Shown in pieces: positions 1 through 7,722 of a stretch of 64,000 nucleotides of DNA. The position numbers and the translations under genes were made by a program. The stretch's first letter is position 1. Each line of letters opens with the position of its first letter. A model generated the notes under the pieces. It worked only from the letters and a program-made list of their open reading frames with translations. It made no database searches and had not been told where the DNA came from. The stretch comes from Comamonadaceae bacterium. Its GTDB lineage: Bacteria; Pseudomonadota; Gammaproteobacteria; Burkholderiales; Burkholderiaceae_C. Location of the stretch: the NCBI GenBank assembly GCA_027484105.1, contig JAIXUG010000025.1:85742-149741 (forward strand), in the 5' to 3' direction.

Positions 1-609
1 GCGGCTGACGGTTTCGAGCTTGAGGCCCAGGTAGCTGCCAATCTCTTCGCGTGTCATGCGCAAAATCAATTCGGACTGTGAGAAGCCCCGTGCATGCAGG
101 CGCTGCACCAGATTCAGCAAAAAGGCGGCCAAGCGCTCTTCGGCGCGCATGCTGCCCAGCAGCAGCATCACACCGTGCTCGCGCACGATTTCGCGGCTCA
201 TGATTTTGTGCACATGGCTTTGCAAGGCGGTGACTTCGCGTGAAATTTCTTCGATCCGATCGAAGGGCATGACGCAGACCTCGGCGTCTTCCAAGGCCAC
301 GGCATCGCAGCTGTGCTGGTCGTTCACGATGCCGTCCAGACCAATGATCTCGCCGGCCATCTGAAAACCCGTGACCTGGTCGCGTCCGTCTTCGGTGGCC
401 AGACAGGTCTTGAAAAAACCGGTGCGAATGGCATACAGCGAGGTGAACTTTTCACCGTTGGTGAACAAGGTGGTGCCGCGTTTGACCTTGCGGCGCACGG
501 CCACCAGGTCATCGAGGCGGTTGAGGTCATGATCGCTCAGGCCCATGGGCATGCACAACTCTCGCAAGTTGCAATTCGAGCAGGCGACTTTGATGGCTTG
601 GGGATTCAT
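1..609 (-). CDS. fnr: FNR-type oxygen-sensing transcriptional regulator (3' end outside window)
   Basis: Global regulator that senses oxygen through a [4Fe-4S] cluster and binds DNA as a dimer under anoxia. The reverse strand reads 203 codons without a stop from ATG at 609 to the window edge. Cys10, Cys13 and Cys19 form the N-terminal cluster ligands and Cys112, in a VCVMP context, sits 93 residues after Cys19, the same spacing as the fourth ligand of E. coli FNR. The cyclic-nucleotide-binding-like barrel follows, and the last visible residues (LETVSR) match the FNR recognition helix with its Glu and Ser-Arg DNA contacts. Only the last part of the helix-turn-helix domain is missing. It is divergent from hemN, with a perfect FNR box in the shared spacer, so control of hemN and possibly autoregulation are inferred. 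Identification is firm. Confidence 0.95.
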   Translation of the reverse strand, partial: MNPQAIKVACSNCNLRELCMPMGLSDHDLNRLDDLVAVRRKVKRGTTLFTNGEKFTSLYAIRTGFFKTCLATEDGRDQVTGFQMAGEIIGLDGIVNDQHSCDAVALEDAEVCVMPFDRIEEISREVTALQSHVHKIMSREIVREHGVMLLLGSMRAEERLAAFLLNLVQRLHARGFSQSELILRMTREEIGSYLGLKLETVSR

Positions 610-733
610 GGTTTATCTCATGGTGGAGCGATGGATTTGCCTTGGATCAAGCCTTGAGCTTAAACCGAAAAATCTGCTGAATTTACGGGTTTACCCTTTT
701 GATGCGCCGTTTCATCAAAAACCAGTAGAGGAT

Positions 734-747
734 TTGACCTGAGTCAA
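734..747. promoter_or_regulatory. FNR box (TTGAC-N4-GTCAA)
   Basis: A perfect inverted repeat TTGACCTGAGTCAA, matching the FNR/ANR consensus TTGAT-N4-ATCAA with the common C/G variant at the inner positions. It lies 69 bp upstream of the hemN start and about 125 bp upstream of fnr. The location fits activation of hemN when oxygen is low; no clear -10 hexamer could be assigned. Confidence 0.85.
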
Positions 748-816
748 TACAAGCGGACTTCCAGGCGGGCACAGTCATGCTTTGTTTGGAAAACGTTTGA
801 ATTAAGGGGCAGACCC

Positions 817-2199
817 ATGTCCACCATCACGCCTGAATTGCTGTCGCGTTTCGATGTGCCCGGCCCTCGTTACACCTCTTACCCCACAGCCGATCGTTTT
901 GTCGAAGCTTTTGACCAAGCCGATCACATTCAGGCCTTGACGCAACGACAAAACGGCACTTTTGGCAAGCCTTCGGCTATGTCGCTGTATGTGCACATCC
1001 CTTTTTGTGAGTCGCTGTGCTACTACTGTGCGTGCAATAAAATCATCACCAAGCACAAAGAGCGCTCGGCCCAATACCTGACTTACCTGTCCAAAGAGTT
1101 GGACCTGCATACACGCCACTTGGGACGCGGTCAGGCGGTGAGCCAACTGCACCTGGGCGGCGGGACACCCACCTTCATGAGCGACGATGAGTTGCGTCAA
1201 CTCATGGCCCTGCTGCGTGCTCATTTTTCTTTTGTACCCGGAGGGGAATACTCGGTCGAGGTGGACCCGCGCACCGTGGACAAGGGCCGTCTGGCCGTGC
1301 TGGCCGAGTTGGGCTTCAACCGCCTGAGCTTTGGGGTGCAGGATTTCGATTCGGCAGTGCAAAAAGCCATTCACCGCATCCAGCCGGCTGAACAGGTGTT
1401 CAAGCTCGTGCAAGCCTCGCGCCGTCTGGGTTTTGAGTCGGTCAATGTGGACTTGATTTACGGCTTGCCCTTGCAAACACCGGAATCTTTTGAGCGAACC
1501 TTGTTGCAAGTCCAGCAACTGCGCCCTGACCGCATCGCGCTGTACGCCTATGCCCATTTGCCGGAGCGCTTCAAGCCGCAGCGGCGCATCCATGCCGAGG
1601 ACTTGCCCGCCGGTGGGCACAAGGTGGCGATGCTCGCACGATCCATCGATGCACTCACCGATGCCGGTTATGTGTACATTGGCATGGACCACTTCGCTTT
1701 GCCCGAGGATGCCTTGGCCGTGGCCAAGCGGCAGGGCCGCTTGCACCGTAATTTTCAGGGCTACAGCACACAGGCCGACTGCGACCTCATTGCCTTGGGG
1801 GTGTCCTCCATTGGCCGCATGGGCAGCACCTACAGCCAGAACGCCAAGACCATGGAAGAGTATTGCGATTTGCTGGACCAGGGACTTTTTCCGGTGGTCC
1901 GTGGCCTGGCGCTCACCCGCGATGACCTGATCCGCCGCACCGTGATCATGGCCCTCATGTGTCAGGGACATTTGCAGTTTGAGGCCATCAACCTGGCCTG
2001 GTTGATCGACTTCAAAACCGTGTTCGCCCAAGAGCTGAAGCTGTTGCAAGACATGCAGGTACAGGGCCTGGTGAAGTTGACAGATGGCGGCATTCAGGTC
2101 ACGGCCACAGGTTGGTTTTTTGTACGGTGCGTGGCCATGGTGTTTGACCGCTATGTACAAGCTGACCGCAACCGCAACCGATTTTCGAAAATCATCTGA
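817..2199 (+). CDS. hemN: Oxygen-independent coproporphyrinogen III dehydrogenase
   Basis: Radical SAM enzyme that converts coproporphyrinogen III to protoporphyrinogen IX without oxygen, in the cytoplasm. The 460-residue protein has the HemN N-terminus with PRYTSYPTA, the cluster motif Cys64-x3-Cys68-x2-Cys71 followed by Cys73, and the SAM-binding GGGTP motif near residue 114. Its length is that of genuine HemN rather than the shorter HemW. The start at 817 has an AAGGGG ribosome site 8 bases upstream. An FNR box lies in the fnr-hemN spacer, so anaerobic induction is expected. The downstream COG2836 gene follows after about 50 bp on the same strand. In many betaproteobacteria this block belongs to the cytochrome cbb3 region, but no cco gene is inside the window. 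Confidence 0.97.
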   Translation: MSTITPELLSRFDVPGPRYTSYPTADRFVEAFDQADHIQALTQRQNGTFGKPSAMSLYVHIPFCESLCYYCACNKIITKHKERSAQYLTYLSKELDLHTRHLGRGQAVSQLHLGGGTPTFMSDDELRQLMALLRAHFSFVPGGEYSVEVDPRTVDKGRLAVLAELGFNRLSFGVQDFDSAVQKAIHRIQPAEQVFKLVQASRRLGFESVNVDLIYGLPLQTPESFERTLLQVQQLRPDRIALYAYAHLPERFKPQRRIHAEDLPAGGHKVAMLARSIDALTDAGYVYIGMDHFALPEDALAVAKRQGRLHRNFQGYSTQADCDLIALGVSSIGRMGSTYSQNAKTMEEYCDLLDQGLFPVVRGLALTRDDLIRRTVIMALMCQGHLQFEAINLAWLIDFKTVFAQELKLLQDMQVQGLVKLTDGGIQVTATGWFFVRCVAMVFDRYVQADRNRNRFSKII

Positions 2200-2251
2200 G
2201 CTTGCTGGCATGGCAGACAATGCGGTTTGACCATTGACGGGCAGGAATTCG

Positions 2252-2932
2252 ATGCAAAGCTCATTGGCCATCACGGCCTTGATGATGGGGGTGCTGGGTG
2301 GTCCGCACTGCGTGGCCATGTGCGGCGCAGCCTGTGCGGGCCTGGGCCAGGCGGCGGGGGCACGGCAGGGGCAAGCCTTGCTGGCCTTTCAGCTGGGCCG
2401 CTTGGGCGGCTATGCCTTGTTGGGCGCAGTGGCCGCTGCCAGCGTGCAGGGCCTGGGTTGGTTGACCACACAGTCGGCGGCCATTCGGCCGGTTTGGACT
2501 TTGCTGCATGTGGCCGCCTTGGTGCTGGGCTTGCTGTTGTTGGTGCAAGCGCGGCAGCCGGTGTGGCTGGATGCGGCGGCACGCCGTCTGTGGGCCCGAG
2601 TGCGCAGCTTCAATTCACGCTGGGGCCGCGCTGCGCCCTGGGTGGTGGGGGGGCTCTGGGCCTTGATGCCTTGTGGCTTGTTGTATTCGGCCTTGATGGT
2701 GGCCGCCTTGACCGGTCAAGCCATGGAGGGCGCTGTCACCATGGCCTTGTTTGCGCTGGGCAGCAGCCTCAGCTTGTGGGCCGGACCTTGGTTGTTTTTG
2801 CGTCTGAAGACCTTGGGTGATGGGGCCTGGGGCATTCGTCTTGCTGGCCTGGCACTGGCGGCCGTATCGGCTTGGGCTTTGTGGATGGGGCTGGTTCACA
2901 ACCAAGCCCCATGGTGCATCACACCCTTATAA
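2252..2932 (+). CDS. COG2836 membrane protein (TauE/SafE / UreH-like family)
   Basis: Polytopic inner-membrane protein of about 226 residues. The family hallmark GGPHC-x3-CG is visible right at the N-terminus (MMGVLGGPHCVAMCG), followed by alternating hydrophobic segments consistent with about six helices. Members of this family sit beside cytochrome cbb3 maturation genes, hemN and fnr, and have been linked to metal or redox handling, but a substrate is not established. I chose ATG 2252 because AGGAA lies just upstream; a TTG at 2234 would add six residues. It lies about 50 bp after hemN and is probably co-transcribed with it. Family assignment is good, exact function unknown. Confidence 0.8.
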   Translation: MQSSLAITALMMGVLGGPHCVAMCGAACAGLGQAAGARQGQALLAFQLGRLGGYALLGAVAAASVQGLGWLTTQSAAIRPVWTLLHVAALVLGLLLLVQARQPVWLDAAARRLWARVRSFNSRWGRAAPWVVGGLWALMPCGLLYSALMVAALTGQAMEGAVTMALFALGSSLSLWAGPWLFLRLKTLGDGAWGIRLAGLALAAVSAWALWMGLVHNQAPWCITPL

Positions 2933-2946
2933 ATTCTTGCGGGTGG

Positions 2947-2967
2947 GCGGCCCATTCGGTGGGCCGC
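2947..2967. terminator. Strong hairpin between convergent genes
   Basis: Perfect 8-bp stem (GCGGCCCA / TGGGCCGC) with a 5-base loop in the 57-bp gap between two convergent genes. There is no run of T on either side, so it is either a weak or factor-assisted terminator or an mRNA 3'-end stabiliser. Confidence 0.45.
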
Positions 2968-2989
2968 GACATCACCCCTTGGTGGCTGC

Positions 2990-3805
2990 TTAGATGGCCA
3001 GCCCTTTGTAAAGCATGTACCCGGCCAGCACATAAAGCACACTGGCAAAAACGCGCTTGAGCTGTTTGACGGGCAGTTTGTGTGCGGTTGCGGCGCCGAC
3101 CGGGGCCATCAACACGCTGCACACGGCAATGACCACCAAAGCCGGAAGCCACAAGTAGCCAAAGCTGTAAGCGGGAAGGTTGTCCACGCCCTGACCACTG
3201 AAGATGTACCCAGCCACGTTGGCCAGAGCAATCGGAAAACCCAGGGCTGCGCTGGTGGCCACGGCATTGTGAATGGCCACATTGCACCAGGCCATGAAGG
3301 GCACGCTGATGAAGCCGCCCCCCGCACCGACCAAGCCAGAAAGCAGGCCAATCAGGCCGCCAGCGCCCAACAGGCCTTGAAACCCAGGCACTTGTCGCGA
3401 GGGGGCAGGCTTTTTGTCGAGAAACATTTGTGTCGCAGAAAAGCCCACAAACAGTGCGAAGAACAAGGCCAGGTAGCTGCCTTTGACAAAGGAGAAAATC
3501 GTCAAACTGCCAAGCAAACTGCCGATGACGATGCCCGGTGCCAAGCCCTTGACCAAGTCCCAGCGCACGGCCTTTTTCTTGTGATGGGCCCGCACACTGG
3601 AGACGCTGGTGAAAATGATGGTGGCCATGGAGGTGGCAATGGCCATTTTCACGGCCAGATCAGGGCTGACGCCTCGGACACCCAAAAAGTAGGTGAGAAA
3701 AGGCACCATGATCATGCCGCCCCCGATGCCCAGCAAGCCCGCCAAAAAGCCAGTGCACAAGCCAAGAACAGCCAACTCGGCCAGCAACAGGGGTTCGATG
3801 ATCAT
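2990..3805 (-). CDS. TSUP (TauE/SafE) family anion exporter
   Basis: Integral membrane protein of 271 residues with about eight hydrophobic helices. It has two internal repeats, each with a glycine-rich turn: GLLGIGGGMIMVPF near residue 26 and GLVGAGGGFISVPF near residue 160. These are the signature of the TSUP family, whose members move sulfite, sulfoacetate or other small organosulfur anions out of the cell. The substrate cannot be read from sequence. The gene starts about 30 bases after the 3' end of the 6S RNA gene on the same strand, so read-through from that RNA is possible. It is convergent with the COG2836 gene. Confidence 0.85.
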   Translation of the reverse strand: MIIEPLLLAELAVLGLCTGFLAGLLGIGGGMIMVPFLTYFLGVRGVSPDLAVKMAIATSMATIIFTSVSSVRAHHKKKAVRWDLVKGLAPGIVIGSLLGSLTIFSFVKGSYLALFFALFVGFSATQMFLDKKPAPSRQVPGFQGLLGAGGLIGLLSGLVGAGGGFISVPFMAWCNVAIHNAVATSAALGFPIALANVAGYIFSGQGVDNLPAYSFGYLWLPALVVIAVCSVLMAPVGAATAHKLPVKQLKRVFASVLYVLAGYMLYKGLAI

Positions 3806-3834
3806 GGGGAGCGGAGGAAGAGGTGGGTAGAAAA

Positions 3835-4008
3835 GGTGTCTGCAAGTGCCACCGGACCGGCATCCTGAACCGGGGTTCAGGTGGGCGAGGGCAGACTGGC
3901 GTTGGGTTCATCTGACGCGAGACGATCACGCTCACCAGCCGATGTACCAAGCCCGGGCTCTAAGAGCATTGGTTCAAGGAAATATAAAGCCCGGCATGCA
4001 CTGCAGAC
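3835..4008 (-). ncRNA. ssrS: 6S RNA
   Basis: Non-coding RNA that binds the sigma-70 RNA polymerase holoenzyme and mimics an open promoter. Evidence: (1) a TACAAT -10 box at 4020-4015 on the minus strand places a 5' end near 4008; (2) the 5' end (GTCTGCAGTGC...CCGG) pairs with the 3' end (CCGG...GCACTTGCAGAC), forming the closing stem of a roughly 174-nt RNA; (3) internal blocks resemble the E. coli RNA, including CCTTGAACCAA and GGCTGGTGAGCGTGATCG beside E. coli GGTTGGTGAGCATGCTCGG; (4) it lies directly downstream of zapA on the same strand, the classical ssrS position. A short T-rich stretch (CCTTTTCT) follows. The ends are inferred to within a few bases. Confidence 0.85.
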
Positions 4009-4073
4009 GGCTCGATTGTAGGTCTTTGCGCAAATTGCCGACAGTCACATCGGCTACCGGGTCCATCCACCCC

Positions 4074-4409
4074 TCAAAGAAGTTGGCCATCTTGATTGAT
4101 GACGCGATCGAGCCGTTCGATCAGGCCTTGCAAACGTGCCTCTGAATCCTCGGAGAGACCGCTGCTGGCCGGGGCCGATGTGGCTGTGCCAGTGGGCTGG
4201 GAAGGCGAATCCAGTTGTTCAAATGCCAGGTTCAGCGCAGCCAGAACCGCAATGCGATCGCGCGCTTTGATTTTTCCGGCATCGCGAATTTTGCACATCG
4301 CCGCATCGACCTTGCGCACCGCAGTCATCAAGCCTTCTTCGCCACCCTCGGGGCAACCCAGGATGTAGCTTTGGCCCATGATCTGGACATCCATTTGTTT
4401 GTTGCTCAT
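4074..4409 (-). CDS. zapA: Cell division protein ZapA
   Basis: Small cytoplasmic protein that cross-links FtsZ filaments at the division ring. The 111-residue product starts MSNKQMDVQIMGQSY, the typical ZapA opening, with the conserved IMGQ block, then a helix containing KIKARDRIAVLAALNLAFE and a variable C-terminus. It overlaps the stop of the zapB-like gene by 4 bp (ATGA) and is followed by the 6S RNA gene, the same order as in many beta- and gammaproteobacteria. Confidence 0.9.
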   Translation of the reverse strand: MSNKQMDVQIMGQSYILGCPEGGEEGLMTAVRKVDAAMCKIRDAGKIKARDRIAVLAALNLAFEQLDSPSQPTGTATSAPASSGLSEDSEARLQGLIERLDRVINQDGQLL

Positions 4410-4633
4410 GAGGAAGCCTCAGGCGTGGTGTGGGCAGAGGCAGGCAAGCGTTCGATCAGGGCGTCCACCCGGGCCCTGGCCGCCGACAAACGAGATTTGA
4501 GTTGATCGCGCTCGGTCGTCAGGGACTGCACTTGCTGAGCCAGTAAAGCATTGGTTCTCTGAAGCTCTTCGTGACGCAGCAACAGGTGATCCACGCGTTC
4601 GGCTATTTGATCGATGGTGTTGGAGTGGGCCAT
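4406..4633 (-). CDS. ZapB-like small coiled-coil protein
   Basis: A 75-residue protein beginning MAHSNTIDQIAERVDHLL that is almost entirely a heptad-patterned coiled coil (residues about 5 to 60) with many Leu, Gln and Arg. Family members next to zapA are annotated as ZapB-like or TIGR02449. ZapB links ZapA to the nucleoid-organising protein MatP in E. coli, and a similar role is inferred here from position and coiled-coil character. The open frame extends 18 codons further upstream, but the ATG at 4633 is preferred because it begins the conserved part. It is coupled to zapA by a 4-bp overlap and is divergent from the riboswitch-btuB unit. Confidence 0.7.
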   Translation of the reverse strand: MAHSNTIDQIAERVDHLLLRHEELQRTNALLAQQVQSLTTERDQLKSRLSAARARVDALIERLPASAHTTPEASS

Positions 4634-4728
4634 GGCAAACTCTGAAGAGGAAGCCCCGATTGTAGAACGTGCGCTTTGTGGCTTCATGAATTTGTAGGTT
4701 TGACGACAGCTTTGCCCCTAGAATCAAA

Positions 4729-4954
4729 CCTTGTTGGTGCTCGCGGAGCCGGTTCACGGTCCGCAGTTCAACGGGAAGCAGGAGGGACAGGCCAACAAGG
4801 CCCACCTAACCTGCGCTGCCCCCGCAACGGTAAGCAGACGGTTTTTCGTCCACTCGAAAACCCCGCTTTCATCTCAAACCACTGATGGCCCTGAAACAGG
4901 CCTTTGGGAAGGTGATGAAGGTCGCTCTGCCAGCCCGGATACCGGCCAACAAGG
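4729..4954 (+). promoter_or_regulatory. Cobalamin (adenosylcobalamin) riboswitch
   Basis: RNA element that binds B12 and shuts off the uptake operon. The closing stem is a perfect 9-bp pair, CCTTGTTGG at 4729-4737 with CCAACAAGG at 4946-4954. Inside are the conserved blocks AACGGGAAGCAGG, CTGCCCCCGCAACGGTAAG, CCACTG, GGGAAGGTG and the B12 box AGCCCGGATACCGGCC at 4932-4947. It directly precedes btuB and the rest of the B12 import genes. Identification is essentially certain from these motifs. Confidence 0.97.
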
Positions 4955-4956
4955 TG

Positions 4957-4974
4957 ACCCGACGAAAGTCGGGT
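4957..4974 (+). promoter_or_regulatory. Hairpin of the riboswitch expression platform
   Basis: A 7-bp stem (ACCCGAC / GTCGGGT) with a GAAA tetraloop begins three bases after the aptamer. No T run follows, so it is not a plain intrinsic terminator. Control is therefore more likely at translation, or through an alternative fold covering the GGTGAGG at 5004-5010. This is inference from the sequence. Confidence 0.6.
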
Positions 4975-5032
4975 TGTAAAGCCCATGCACTGTCGGGGAA
5001 GGCGGTGAGGGCGTTTGACTTGTTTGTTTCAA

Positions 5033-6913
5033 ATGAAAAATCGTTCCATTCGTGCGCGTCGCTTTGCGCCTGCATTTTCCATCCTGTCCTTGGCCGTGGC
5101 CGCCTGTTTGCAAGCTCAAACGATTGAGCTGAATCCTGTGGTGGTATCGGCAACCCGCATCGAGCAAAAACTCTCGGATGTCATTCCTTCTGCTACCGTC
5201 ATTACCCGCGAGGAGATTGAGCGTTCACAAGCGCCAACTTTCATCGACCTGATCCAAGGCCAGCCTGGCATTGAAATTGGCCGCAACGGTGGGCCAGGCA
5301 CGGTGTCATCCATCTTCATGCGTGGACAAGCGAGCGCAAACGTTGCCGTTTTTGTAGACGGTATTCCAGTGCAGCGTGACTCTTTTGGTGGCCTCAAGCT
5401 TGTTGATATTCCACCGAGTCAAATTGAAAAAGTTGAAATTCTGCGTGGCAATATGAGTGCCATTTACGGTGAATCTGCCGTGGGTGGCGCCATTCACATC
5501 TTTACCCTCGCTGGCGCAGGCAAATCCGGTCCCATTGCTTCGGTGGGTTATGGCTCGCGCAACACCTCGAATCTGACTGCAGGCTACAACCTGAAAGGAG
5601 AAGATTTCAAACTCGGGTTCACTGCTCAAAAATTTAAGACGGATGGTTTTTCAGCGATGAATCCCCGTGAAAGTGCACTTGTTAACCCAGACAAAGATGC
5701 ATTTGAGCGAGAGTCTTTTTTTATAAATGGTGAAAAAAGGGTGAGCAAGGATTTGGCGATCGGGTTTCAAGCCAATAGCATTGACTCTAAAGTGGAATAT
5801 GACAGCACGAGCAACCCTAATTTCGGTCCCGCATCACCATCTGACAGACAAAATTCAAAACAAAAGTCAAGTGACCTGACAGCATACAGTCGAGCTAATC
5901 TCTCGACTGACTGGACTTCTCGACTTGCCATCACACAATCTGATTTCAAAAATCAGGAGTTCTATAACGGTTCCGCAAATGGCACCTATATCGGTAATCA
6001 GCTAGGCGTTCAGTGGGGTAACAACTACAAGCTTGGCACTGGCAACGCCAACTTTGGCGTTGATTTAATCAAAGCTGAGTTCAAGACACCGACAAAATAT
6101 GAGCGTGATTCTCTGGGATCTTACGTTGGTTACAGTGGTCGCTTTGATCGATTGGACTACCAAGCCAACTTACGCCGCGATGAGATCAAATCCCAAGAGG
6201 GCAACACATCCAAAGCAAATTCTGCAAACACGTGGCTCATTGGTGGTGGCTACAGTTTGACTGATTCAACAAAATTAATTGGACTTTTGTCAACATCTTT
6301 CCGAGCGCCTGCTGTCAGTGATCTTTTCGGTGTGCCCAGTTGGGGCCAGAATCCCAACCCAGATCTGAAACCTTCTGAACACAAAGGGGGAGAGTTCGGG
6401 CTTCAGCAGCGGAGCTCGATTGGTCTGCTGCGTGCGGTCTACTTCAAAACAGAGACGAAGAATGATTTTGAATGGAGAAATAGACAAATCAATAACATTG
6501 CCCGAACGGAAAACGAAGGTGTGGAGCTTGGTCTTAGCGGCTCAGCAGCAGGGTGGGGTTACAAGCTGAATGCAGTACTTCAAGATCCAAAAAACGCAGA
6601 GTCAGGGGTACGTCTTGCTCGCCGCGCAAAAGAATACGGTTCGATTGGTTTGACCAAGACCGCGATGGGTGTTGATTGGGGGTCCAATGTTATTTGGTCG
6701 GGAAACAGAACTGACAGTCACGTAGTCACTTTTGCTTCCGTGACAAATTCAAGCTTTACCGTCGTCAACCTAACTGCTTCCAAGAAGCTAACGCCGGAGT
6801 GGACAGGCAGGGTCAGGGTCGAAAATGCTTTCAATGAAAATTACCAGCTCGTTCATGGCTACAACACCCCTCGACGCGGTGTGTTCGTGACACTGCAATA
6901 TCAGCCTAAGTAA
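5033..6913 (+). CDS. btuB: TonB-dependent vitamin B12 outer-membrane receptor
   Basis: Outer-membrane beta-barrel that imports cobalamin with TonB energy. The 626-residue protein has a signal peptide (residues about 1-29, ending ACLQAQ), a TonB-box-like NPVVVSATR stretch, a plug domain with VFVDGIPV and the YGESAVGGAIHI motif, then a barrel ending in an aromatic-rich strand (GVFVTLQYQPK). The cobalamin riboswitch upstream fixes the ligand. ATG 5033 has no good ribosome site. An in-frame TTG at 5015 lies four bases after GGTGAGG and may be the real start, adding six residues before the signal peptide. The barrel part has lower GC and more AAA/AAT codons than its neighbours, as is usual for surface loops. 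Confidence 0.93.
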   Translation: MKNRSIRARRFAPAFSILSLAVAACLQAQTIELNPVVVSATRIEQKLSDVIPSATVITREEIERSQAPTFIDLIQGQPGIEIGRNGGPGTVSSIFMRGQASANVAVFVDGIPVQRDSFGGLKLVDIPPSQIEKVEILRGNMSAIYGESAVGGAIHIFTLAGAGKSGPIASVGYGSRNTSNLTAGYNLKGEDFKLGFTAQKFKTDGFSAMNPRESALVNPDKDAFERESFFINGEKRVSKDLAIGFQANSIDSKVEYDSTSNPNFGPASPSDRQNSKQKSSDLTAYSRANLSTDWTSRLAITQSDFKNQEFYNGSANGTYIGNQLGVQWGNNYKLGTGNANFGVDLIKAEFKTPTKYERDSLGSYVGYSGRFDRLDYQANLRRDEIKSQEGNTSKANSANTWLIGGGYSLTDSTKLIGLLSTSFRAPAVSDLFGVPSWGQNPNPDLKPSEHKGGEFGLQQRSSIGLLRAVYFKTETKNDFEWRNRQINNIARTENEGVELGLSGSAAGWGYKLNAVLQDPKNAESGVRLARRAKEYGSIGLTKTAMGVDWGSNVIWSGNRTDSHVVTFASVTNSSFTVVNLTASKKLTPEWTGRVRVENAFNENYQLVHGYNTPRRGVFVTLQYQPK

Positions 6914-6918
6914 AGCGC

Positions 6919-7722
6919 ATGCAAAGCTTCTTGCCCCAACGCATCGTCTGCCTCACCGAGGAGACCACGGAGTGGCTGTACCTGCTGGGGCAAGAGGCGC
7001 GGATCGTGGGCATCAGTGGCTACACAGTGCGTCCGCGCCGGGCCCGCGAAGAAAAGCCCAAGGTGAGTGCATTTTTGAGCGCCAAGATTGACAAAATTTT
7101 GGCCCTCAAGCCCGATTGTGTTTTTGGCTTTTCGGATTTGCAGGCCGACATTGCGTCTTTGTTGATTAAGGCGGGTGTGCAGGTCACGGTGTTCAACCAG
7201 CGCAGCGTGGACGAGATTTTTTCGGTGCTTTACCAGGTCGCGGCCATGGTCGGGCAGACCGAGCAAGGTTTGGGAAAGCTTGCTGCCATGCGGGCCGATT
7301 TGGACGCCATGGCCCAGCGTTCGGCCGCATTCAGGCGCCGTCCGCGCGTGTATTTTGAAGAGTGGGACGAGCCCCACATGAGCACCATCCGTTGGGTCTC
7401 GGAGCTGATCACCATCGCCGGGGGGGACGACATCTTTCCCGAATTGGCCGTGATGCCCATGGGCCGCGACCGCATCATCGCCAGCGGCGACACCATCGTT
7501 GAGCGCTCTCCCGACATCATCATTGGCTCGCTGTGTGGCAAGAAGTTTCGGCCCGAAAAAGTCGCCGCTCGTTCAGGTTGGCAAGACATCCCAGCCGTTC
7601 GAAACGGACAGATTTTTGAAATCAAATCCGCCGACATACTGCAACCCGGCCCAGCGGCTTTGACCGATGGCGCCGCGCAGTTGCATCGCATCATGTTGGG
7701 TTGGGCAGCCAGACATGGCTAA
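6919..7722 (+). CDS. BtuF-like cobalamin-binding protein without signal peptide
   Basis: A 267-residue protein of the helical-backbone (BtuF/FhuD/TroA-type) metal-chelate-binding fold. It shows the family opening RIVCLTEETTEWLYLLG, the I-LALKPD block near residue 55 and a C-terminal domain with ADILQPGPA. There is no hydrophobic leader: the protein begins MQSFLPQRIVCL, directly at the first beta strand. It therefore appears to be cytoplasmic, unlike the following gene. It starts five bases after btuB stops and overlaps btuF by 8 bp, so it is part of the B12 operon. It may bind cobalamin or a precursor inside the cell, or depend on another export route; this is inference. Confidence 0.8.
   Translation: MQSFLPQRIVCLTEETTEWLYLLGQEARIVGISGYTVRPRRAREEKPKVSAFLSAKIDKILALKPDCVFGFSDLQADIASLLIKAGVQVTVFNQRSVDEIFSVLYQVAAMVGQTEQGLGKLAAMRADLDAMAQRSAAFRRRPRVYFEEWDEPHMSTIRWVSELITIAGGDDIFPELAVMPMGRDRIIASGDTIVERSPDIIIGSLCGKKFRPEKVAARSGWQDIPAVRNGQIFEIKSADILQPGPAALTDGAAQLHRIMLGWAARHG

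Noticed and set aside
697..720. A second FNR-like inverted repeat TTGAT...ATCAA upstream of hemN.
   Set aside because: The half-sites are ten bases apart instead of four, so FNR could not bind it in the known way.
802..2319. A 505-codon minus-strand frame opposite hemN.
   Set aside because: It overlaps the certain hemN gene entirely and would run out through its start region; no motifs.
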